Shown here one piece after another: positions 59,376 through 64,000 of a stretch of 64,000 nucleotides of DNA (position 1 is the first letter of the stretch; every line of letters begins with the position of its first letter). The DNA is from Fibrobacter sp. Lineage in GTDB: Bacteria; Fibrobacterota; Fibrobacteria; Fibrobacterales; Fibrobacteraceae. The DNA lies in assembly GCA_024399035.1 (NCBI GenBank), contig JAKSID010000007.1, positions 22,482-86,481 of the forward strand. Reading direction: 5' to 3'. The notes under the pieces are model-generated. The model worked only from the letters and a program-made list of their open reading frames with translations. It was not told where the DNA came from and made no database searches. Position numbers and translations under genes: made by a program.

Positions 59376-59426
59376 GTTGAATAATTGTTCAACTGTTAAT
59401 ATAAAACAATAAAACCTCTTTTGCAA
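59376..59426 (-). promoter_or_regulatory. Promoter and ArsR-type operator of the metal efflux operon
   Basis: Minus strand: TTGCAA (59421-59426), exactly 17 bp, then TATATT (59398-59403). Just downstream, GTTGAA-N6-TTCAAC (59376-59393) forms the TGAA...TTCA palindrome typical of SmtB/ArsR-family operators, overlapping the likely start site. Confidence 0.8.
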
Positions 59427-59457
59427 GAGGTTCCTAGAAAAAATCTGAAAAAATATG

Positions 59458-59520
59458 TTTCGATTGCTTCGGACCGTTGGTCCTCGCAATGACAATTCTA
59501 TGCGGGGCCTCGCAATGACA
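59458..59520. repeat. CTCGCAATGACA dispersed repeats
   Basis: TCGATTGCTTCGGACCGTTG, a GGACC-GTT-GGTCC hairpin, and CTCGCAATGACA, with CTCGCAATGACA repeated at the edge of the EIIA gene. Confidence 0.7.
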
Positions 59521-59946
59521 TTATTCGAATAGGGCCCTGATTTCGGCGTCGCTCTTGACAGTCAAAGCCTTGGCCTTCCACTCAGGATTCAGCATTTTCT
59601 TTGCCATATCCGCAATGACCACCGTGTGGGCCGTCGCAGATTCCGCCGGAGAAAGCAGCACGCACATAAACTGGGCCTTTTCTCCCCCACGGATTTCGAT
59701 ACCAGTCAAGCCTTCGGGGCAAACCACGAATGCCATCAAAGGTTCGCTAAGACCAGGAACACGGGTATGGGGCAAAAGTAAGCCCTCGCCCATGTAGACA
59801 CCCTGCTTAACGCGTTCCACCATGTGCTTCCAAGTCTCATTGGCGTCAAACTGACAAGGACCATGGACCAAGGCATCATAAGCAAAGCCGATTGCACGAC
59901 CAAATGTTTCTGCAGAGGAATAAAATTTCGTATAAACTAAAGCCAT
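59521..59946 (-). CDS. PTS EIIA type-2 domain protein (PtsN/FruA-IIA-like)
   Basis: 141 residues from ATG 59946 with AGGTGA upstream; GTG 59952 is an alternative. A single EIIA domain of the fructose/nitrogen type, with the phospho-accepting His60 in LLLPHTRVPGL, the preceding VYMGEG, and C-terminal IADMAKKMLNPEWKAKAL. No EIIB, EIIC, HPr or EI gene is near. Stand-alone EIIA proteins are usually regulatory (PtsN) rather than transporters. It follows the dispersed repeats and may form an operon with the APH-like gene, though a terminator separates them. Confidence 0.8.
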   Translation of the reverse strand: MALVYTKFYSSAETFGRAIGFAYDALVHGPCQFDANETWKHMVERVKQGVYMGEGLLLPHTRVPGLSEPLMAFVVCPEGLTGIEIRGGEKAQFMCVLLSPAESATAHTVVIADMAKKMLNPEWKAKALTVKSDAEIRALFE

Positions 59947-59983
59947 AATCACCTAGAGCCCTTCTAACCCACCCGATGATTTG

Positions 59984-60020
59984 CAAAAAATAGGCTGCAG
60001 CAAAGAACCGCAGCCAGTTT
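59984..60020 (-). terminator. Terminator of the APH-family gene
   Basis: Minus-strand GGCTGC / GCAGCC stem followed by TATTTTTT. Confidence 0.75.
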
Positions 60021-60028
60021 CAAATAAT

Positions 60029-61045
60029 CTATGCCAGAGCCTTGTCCATGAACTCGAAGACTTCGGGGCTGGTCACCTTGGCAAACTTCTTGAATTCGCC
60101 GAAGATTACCTTGAGCTGTTTCTTGCCAGGTTCAATGTACTGTTCAAACTTCTGAATGCCATTCACCTTGGAAAGCTTGCAGTAGGCGCCCATGGCCTGC
60201 ATCACGCGCTGGAGGCTTGCGTGGATAAAGGCTTCCCAAGCGTCTTCCTGGGTGTAAGTCTTGGTGCCGCGGAAAGAGGTACGCCAGTATTCAAAGAAGT
60301 CCTTGACTTCTTCAAGAGAAAGACCGACGTAAGGGTCCCACAGCAAGGAGGCCAGATCGTAGAACATGGAACCACGACGTGCACCCTGGTAATCTACGAA
60401 TGCGATTTCGGAATCCGGCTTCACCATGATGTTCTGGCTCTGGAAGTCGCGGTGCATCAGAACCTTGGGCTGAGCATCAACGGACAGGGCCAACATGGAG
60501 TAGAAGTTGCGGACAGATTCTGGAATCTGTTCACAGCCACAGTGAGCCTTAAGGAAATGTTCGGTGAAGTAATCGGTTTCCCACTTGAGGGCGGCAAAGT
60601 CGAAACGACGGAGCCAGAGGTCGGAGTGGGAACTGAAGAGGGAGCGGGAAACCTGCTGCCACTTGATAAGGGTATCAATCACTTCGGGATAAAGAATGCG
60701 GACGTTGCCGGAGTGCTTGGCGTTACCTGCGGGGCAGATATTGTCCAAAAGATTGTGGGCACCCAGGTCTTCTTGCAGAACGGAGCAAGAGGCTTCGTCA
60801 ACGAAATAAACACGAGGGACCGGCAGGCCATATTCCGCAAAAGTCTTGGAGAAGTCAACAAAGTGCTTGAAATCGTCGTCTACCGAGGCAGACACCTGCA
60901 AAACGCAAGCGCGATCGCCGCTAGCGATTCGATAGTACTTTCGGCCCGAACCGGCACCAGCGATGGAGGAAACTTCAAAGTCAGCGGCGTAGCCGTGAGA
61001 CAGCAAGAATTCTTTAACAGCAGAAGAAACGATTTCAGTATTCAT
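60029..61045 (-). CDS. APH-family phosphotransferase, probable sugar kinase (AmgK-like)
   Basis: 338 residues from ATG 61045. Protein-kinase-like fold: nucleotide loop IAGAGSGRKYYRI, and the catalytic loop LMHRDFQSQNIMV with catalytic Asp200, then IAFVDYQGARRGSMFYDLAS, where the Asp binds metal. This family includes aminoglycoside kinases, but the HRDFxSxN form and the location in a Gram-negative core genome resemble anomeric N-acetylmuramate/N-acetylglucosamine kinases of cell-wall recycling (AmgK). No MurU-type partner is adjacent, so the substrate is inference; I see no basis to call it an antibiotic-resistance gene. Confidence 0.78.
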   Translation of the reverse strand: MNTEIVSSAVKEFLLSHGYAADFEVSSIAGAGSGRKYYRIASGDRACVLQVSASVDDDFKHFVDFSKTFAEYGLPVPRVYFVDEASCSVLQEDLGAHNLLDNICPAGNAKHSGNVRILYPEVIDTLIKWQQVSRSLFSSHSDLWLRRFDFAALKWETDYFTEHFLKAHCGCEQIPESVRNFYSMLALSVDAQPKVLMHRDFQSQNIMVKPDSEIAFVDYQGARRGSMFYDLASLLWDPYVGLSLEEVKDFFEYWRTSFRGTKTYTQEDAWEAFIHASLQRVMQAMGAYCKLSKVNGIQKFEQYIEPGKKQLKVIFGEFKKFAKVTSPEVFEFMDKALA

Positions 61046-61061
61046 GCTAAGCAATATATAA

Positions 61062-61094
61062 AAGACGAGAGACGAGAGACGAAAGACGAGAGAA
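61062..61094 (+). repeat. GACGAGAGA tandem repeat
   Basis: Four units of about 8 bp (GACGAGAG/GACGAAAG) in the 54 bp gap between the APH-like gene and the permease gene. Confidence 0.8.
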
Positions 61095-61099
61095 TTTTT

Positions 61100-62116
61100 T
61101 TAAGAAAATTTGATTCTAGGATCCACCACGGTGTAAAGGATGTCACTAAAGAGACGGCCCACCATGGCCATCAAGCTACTCAGGAAGATCACTCCCATGA
61201 CCACGTTATAATCGCGGTTCACCATGGAGTTGTAATAAAGCAAGCCCATGCCGTCGATATCGAAGACCTTCTCGATGAGGAGTGCGCCTGCAAACATCAG
61301 GGTGCAGATCTCGGAAAGTCGGGTGGCAATGGGAATCAAGGCGTTGCGGAGAGCGTGGCGAACCAGAGCCTGGTTGAAGCTCATGCCCTTAGCCAAGGCG
61401 GTACGCATATAGTCGCGGCCCAGTTCCTCCAGGGCGGAGTTCTTCATGAGGAACGTGAGGAACGCAAATTCGCTGATCATGTAGCAGAAGATGGGCAGCA
61501 CCAAGTGGTGACCCAAGTCCAAAATTTTCTCAACGAAAGTAAAGTCCTCAAAGTCGTCGCTGGTAAGGCCGCCCAAGGGGAAAATATCCAAATAGGAACC
61601 ACCAGCCAAAAAGATAATCAGCAAGATACCCAGGGCGTAACCGGGCATCACATAGCCGGAAAAAATCACGCCACTGGTAAAGGAATCCAACTTGCTTCCG
61701 TGGTGTACAGCCTTCCACAGACCCAGGGGAATACAGATTAAGTAACTAAGGAAAAAAGAGGTAAAGCCAAAGAACAAGGAAATGGGAAAACGGCTGGTAA
61801 TGACATCCCAGACAGGGAGGCCATAGGTGTAGCTGGTTCCAAGATCCAAGTGGAGAACGTTCCAGAGCCAGGTCAGATAGCGCTGCCAGGCCGGCTTATC
61901 AAAACCGAAATACGCCTGGATTTGTGCGATCTGGTCTGGCGACAAAGCCTTGGACGCGTCTACCCCACCCTTCATGGCGGCAGCGGCCTGGGCACGGGAA
62001 ATCATTTCTTCCACAGGGCCACCTGGCAGCAGCTGAATCAGGATGAAGCACACCAATGAAATCCCGATGAGAGTCGGGATCATTAGCAACAAACGTCTAA
62101 GGATATAGGAACGCAT
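61100..62116 (-). CDS. ABC transporter permease, DppB/YejB type
   Basis: 338 residues. It begins MRSYILRRLLLMIPTLIGIS, the N-terminal signature of oligopeptide-type permeases, followed by a long periplasmic loop (AQIQAYFGFDKPAWQRYLTW, LDLGTSYTYGLPV) and six membrane helices. The EAA-type loop ALRNALIPIATRLSEICTLM contacts the ATPase. The long first loop and GLLYYNSMVNRDYNVVMG resemble the YejB (microcin C/peptide) subgroup. No partner permease, ATPase or binding protein is in the window; the partners would have to lie elsewhere. It sits between dapB and the APH-like gene on the same strand. Confidence 0.88.
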   Translation of the reverse strand: MRSYILRRLLLMIPTLIGISLVCFILIQLLPGGPVEEMISRAQAAAAMKGGVDASKALSPDQIAQIQAYFGFDKPAWQRYLTWLWNVLHLDLGTSYTYGLPVWDVITSRFPISLFFGFTSFFLSYLICIPLGLWKAVHHGSKLDSFTSGVIFSGYVMPGYALGILLIIFLAGGSYLDIFPLGGLTSDDFEDFTFVEKILDLGHHLVLPIFCYMISEFAFLTFLMKNSALEELGRDYMRTALAKGMSFNQALVRHALRNALIPIATRLSEICTLMFAGALLIEKVFDIDGMGLLYYNSMVNRDYNVVMGVIFLSSLMAMVGRLFSDILYTVVDPRIKFS

Positions 62117-62119
62117 ATT

Positions 62120-62216
62120 AGCGAGTGGTTGGTGGTTAGTGGTTGGTGGTTAGGAATTTCAGGAGATGTTCCTTACCAGCATTCCTGTTTACGGAATCAA
62201 AGATTCCTAACCACTG
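62120..62216. repeat. TGGTTAG tandem repeats between dapB and the permease gene
   Basis: GAGTGGTTGGTGGTTAGTGG and continuing TTGGTGGTTAGG; the other end has CCTAACCACTGTTTACTAAC. The two ends can pair (GGTTAGGAAT / ATTCCTAACC). Related to 23534. Confidence 0.7.
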
Positions 62217-62231
62217 TTTACTAACTACTAA

Positions 62232-63062
62232 TTATCTCATCTTGCCGGAGCGGAGAACGTCCATCATATTGAAGGGCTTTGCAGTGCCGTTGGCCAGCTG
62301 TTCAGCCAGGAAGTTCACGGCGTCCACAGTACCTTCGGCGTAAATCTTACGGCCGCACACATTGTGCTGGAATTCGAAGTGGACGGTACCGTCTTCGCTA
62401 TCCAGGTTGTAGGTGTGGAATGCGTGGCCGCCCAGGTATTCTTCGGGCACGTGCATACGTTCCATCTGGCTCTTTTCGTCGCGGACCTTTTCAATATCGT
62501 CCGGAGTGTATTCGAAGCCCATCTTCTGGAAGGAGCCAACCACTGCACGGGCAGTACCGCTGGTGTCAGCCTTGGTCTTCTGGTGGCTTTCAACCACAGA
62601 CAGCTTGTAGCCGCTGAATGCAGTGGGGAACTCGTTGGCCAGCCATTCAATCATGGTCTGGAAAGCAACAATCTGCTTGCTCATGTTAGGAGCAATCACG
62701 CTGGGATGGTTTGCATCGGCCACCAACTTCAGCAGGGCGTCGCGGTCACCACCGGTGGTGCCCATCACAAAAGGAATCTTGTGCTTTACGTAGAAAGCAG
62801 CGTTGTCGTTTACAGCGGTGGGATGAGTGTAGTCCACGCAGATGAGGTTCGGATACTTTTCCAGAACTTCACCGATACGGGCTTCGCGATTGCTGGGCTT
62901 CAAGAGCTGGATAGTCTTGCCAGCCACTTCAGATTCATTTTCAACAATGATTTCGCCAGTGAGAGAATACGGGACCAGTTCCAGGCCGCGCTTGACGCAA
63001 GTTTCGGCCACGATCTTACCCATGTTACCCGGAATACCATTCACCATTACATAAACGGACAT
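62232..63062 (-). CDS. dapB: 4-hydroxy-tetrahydrodipicolinate reductase, plant-type
   Basis: 276 residues. It reduces hydroxy-tetrahydrodipicolinate on the way to lysine and diaminopimelate. The Rossmann start VYVMVNGIPGNMGKIVAETC, the CVDYTHPTAVNDNAAFYVKH block, VMGTTGGDRDALLKLV, IAPNMSKQIVAFQTMIEWL and the catalytic region VESHQKTKADTSGTARAV (in place of the usual EAHHRxKxDxPSGTA) all fit the subgroup best known from plants and some bacteria. Ends HFEFQHNVCGRKIYAEGTVD. Monocistronic, as far as can be seen. Confidence 0.9.
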   Translation of the reverse strand: MSVYVMVNGIPGNMGKIVAETCVKRGLELVPYSLTGEIIVENESEVAGKTIQLLKPSNREARIGEVLEKYPNLICVDYTHPTAVNDNAAFYVKHKIPFVMGTTGGDRDALLKLVADANHPSVIAPNMSKQIVAFQTMIEWLANEFPTAFSGYKLSVVESHQKTKADTSGTARAVVGSFQKMGFEYTPDDIEKVRDEKSQMERMHVPEEYLGGHAFHTYNLDSEDGTVHFEFQHNVCGRKIYAEGTVDAVNFLAEQLANGTAKPFNMMDVLRSGKMR

Positions 63063-63237
63063 AAAAAACTCCTGTTCAATTTACCTTAGACAAGATAGTT
63101 AATTTCCACAAAGGTGATTTAAACCACATTTAAAATGGGTCAAAATTTCAATGTAGCAAAAATCACTATGTGTTCAAACGCACTACTCAACAAACATAAA
63201 AAAGGGGTATATTGTAACCATACAAAAAGGAGTATCA

Positions 63238-63291
63238 ATGTTTGAGCCAAGCAACGAAAAAGAAGATTACATTCCACCCTTTAAACCGTAG
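63238..63291 (+). CDS. Candidate 17-residue peptide gene
   Basis: ATG 63238 begins MFEPSNEKEDYIPPFKP and stops at TAG 63289-63291. A strong AAAAGGAG lies 6 bases before the ATG, TATATT (63208-63213) lies 30 bp upstream as a possible -10 box, and a rho-independent terminator follows 10 bp after the stop. That makes a compact unit of about 120 bp. It could encode a peptide, or be a small RNA with a ribosome-site-like motif. No homologue known to me. The remaining gap 63063-63237 is AT-rich and shared with dapB's upstream region. Confidence 0.4.
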   Translation: MFEPSNEKEDYIPPFKP

Positions 63292-63301
63292 TATTCCTAC
63301 T

Positions 63302-63333
63302 AAAAAAACGCAGTCCTTAAGGCTGCGTTTTTT
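63302..63333. terminator. Bidirectional terminator overlapping the end of the minus-strand lipoprotein gene
   Basis: AAAACGCAG / CTGCGTTTT stem with a 9-base loop and A/T tracts on both sides. On the minus strand the stop codon of the lipoprotein gene lies in the loop and its last codons form one arm. Confidence 0.9.
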
Positions 63334-63562
63334 GATCATTAATATTCGAATCTATAACAGATGTGTCTTGGCTAACCGAGTCCGAGTCAGGCGTTGCAGC
63401 CGGGAGCTCTTCTCGAACAGCCACATTACCAGCAAGAGGCTCTGGATTTCCGCAAGCAGACAAAGAGAAAGCAGTAGTCAGGCCCAGAACAGCGGCAATG
63501 CCAACCTTCGTCCTTTCAGACCAGGCTGTATTCTTCTTCACCTTATCTTTTTTGATTTCCAT
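63317..63562 (-). CDS. Small lipoprotein
   Basis: 81 residues from ATG 63562, with TTGGGA upstream; in-frame codons further up extend into repeats. A basic N-terminus (MEIKKDKVKKNTAWSERTK) precedes a hydrophobic signal and the lipobox SLSAC (Cys37), leaving a mature tail of 45 residues (starting CGNPEPLAGN, rich in Ser, Asp and Val). No domain is recognised. The unusually long n-region is odd for a lipoprotein. The gene ends inside the shared terminator hairpin. Confidence 0.65.
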   Translation of the reverse strand: MEIKKDKVKKNTAWSERTKVGIAAVLGLTTAFSLSACGNPEPLAGNVAVREELPAATPDSDSVSQDTSVIDSNINDQKTQP

Positions 63563-63627
63563 AATATTCCCAAAAAGTTCAACACACAAAATATATACAA
63601 AATATCGATTCTTCAAATCGGCTTCAT

Positions 63628-63653
63628 TGCAAAAGTGCGACCCCATAAGGGCC
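63628..63653. repeat. Hairpin upstream of the small lipoprotein gene
   Basis: AAGTGCGACCC / GGGCCGCACTT with one bulge and an ATAA loop; no T tract, so terminator function is doubtful. Confidence 0.45.
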
Positions 63654-63670
63654 GCACTTCTTAAGTTAAC

Positions 63671-63781
63671 GGGAGATCCTCCCCCTACGGGGACCAGCCA
63701 CACTAAGGAACAAGTTCCTAAGTGTGTTGCAGCCGGCTCGGGGGCCGGGATGACATTAGAACAACTTCGCTCGGGATGACA
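63671..63781 (+). repeat. Dispersed stop-codon-type element, copy 3
   Basis: GGGAGATCCTCCCCCTACGG, then the stem CACACTAAGGAAC / GTTCCTAAGTGTG, in which both arms carry the same substitution relative to copies 1 and 2. It ends with GCCGG-N-CCGGGATGACA units. It lies 11 bp from the purB stop. Confidence 0.88.
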
Positions 63782-63791
63782 GTTGCGAGGA

Positions 63792-64000
63792 TTAAACCTT
63801 CAACTCACCTGCATCAATGTTGTTCCAGTCAGCCACTGCATCGATAGCGGGGCGGACTTCTTCGGTCACGAACTTCACAACCTGGCCAGGAGCGCGGCCA
63901 ACGAACTTCTTCAGGTCAAGGATTTCCTTCAGCTTTTCTTCGGTGATGCCCAGCTTCTGGAGCTTTTCGTTCTTGAGGACGCGTTCGAGCAAGTCGTTAT
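63792..64000 (-). CDS. purB: Adenylosuccinate lyase, C-terminal part (5' end outside window)
   Basis: The last 69 codons of a minus-strand gene that runs off the right edge. NDLLERVLKNEKLQKLG, LDLKKFVGRAPGQVVKFVTE and the short tail match the C-terminal domain of adenylosuccinate lyase, in which a FxGRAPxQV block is characteristic. That enzyme releases fumarate in two steps of purine synthesis. The catalytic Ser loop is outside the window, so the call rests on the tail alone. Confidence 0.75.
   Translation of the reverse strand, partial: NDLLERVLKNEKLQKLGITEEKLKEILDLKKFVGRAPGQVVKFVTEEVRPAIDAVADWNNIDAGELKV

Noticed and set aside
60029..61045. Aminoglycoside resistance gene
   Set aside because: APH fold alone is not evidence of resistance; the motif pattern fits a cell-wall sugar kinase better, and no mobile context is seen.

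Overview
The window comes from a Fibrobacter-type bacterium (phylum Fibrobacterota). The evidence is three multi-domain FISUMP proteins (the Fibrobacter succinogenes major paralogous family), poly-serine linkers, a GH9 cellulase with a C-terminal sorting-like domain, many lipoproteins, and a dense set of short intergenic repeats. All calls come from reading the sequence and remembered family motifs; no search was run. I saw no tRNA, rRNA, CRISPR array, phage or insertion-sequence transposase.

Layout. 0-8 kb: the tail of an esterase-like gene, FISUMP and unknown surface genes, and a truncated duplicate flanking a FISUMP gene. 8-17.5 kb: ligA, a third FISUMP gene, gdhA, a GH9 cellulase and an inositol-monophosphatase family gene. 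17.5-23.4 kb: an sdpR-sdpI operon with a clear promoter and operator, an MTHFR-family gene, a large lipoprotein, and rplU-rpmA. 23.6-29.8 kb: a GH2 glycosidase, proA, a small acidic protein, and gap. 29.9-34.8 kb: a TPR/DUF3857/transglutaminase lipoprotein, a 52-residue membrane protein, and a NYN-LOTUS protein. 34.9-41.5 kb: hisS running directly into two SGNH proteins and an MBOAT acyltransferase, probably a cell-surface glycan O-acylation system. 41.6-50.6 kb: a THUMP RNA methyltransferase, a membrane protein, ilvD, a FIST-GGDEF-HD-GYP signalling protein, and thiC under a TPP riboswitch. 50.6-57.5 kb: a MauE/DoxX-like pair, then four glycosyltransferases; three of these are translationally coupled to each other and to a Wzi-like outer-membrane barrel. 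57.5-64 kb: a metal-responsive ArsR regulator with a Cys/His-rich efflux permease, an EIIA-like protein, an APH-family kinase, a DppB/YejB-type permease, plant-type dapB, a tiny 17-codon ORF with a strong ribosome site, and the end of purB.

How the genes work together. Much of the window concerns the cell surface: glycan synthesis, O-acylation, outer-membrane barrels, lipoproteins and secreted glycosidases. Housekeeping genes are interspersed (ligA, rplU-rpmA, hisS, proA, ilvD, thiC, dapB, gap, gdhA, purB).

The most unusual layer is the repeat content. One element abuts stop codons at the 3' ends of converging genes. A second family of hairpins keeps the loop but changes the stem, with compensatory substitutions between copies. 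Related repeats lie in frame inside ligA and an RNA methyltransferase gene, and in-frame tandem repeats of similar size lie inside two glycosyltransferase genes.
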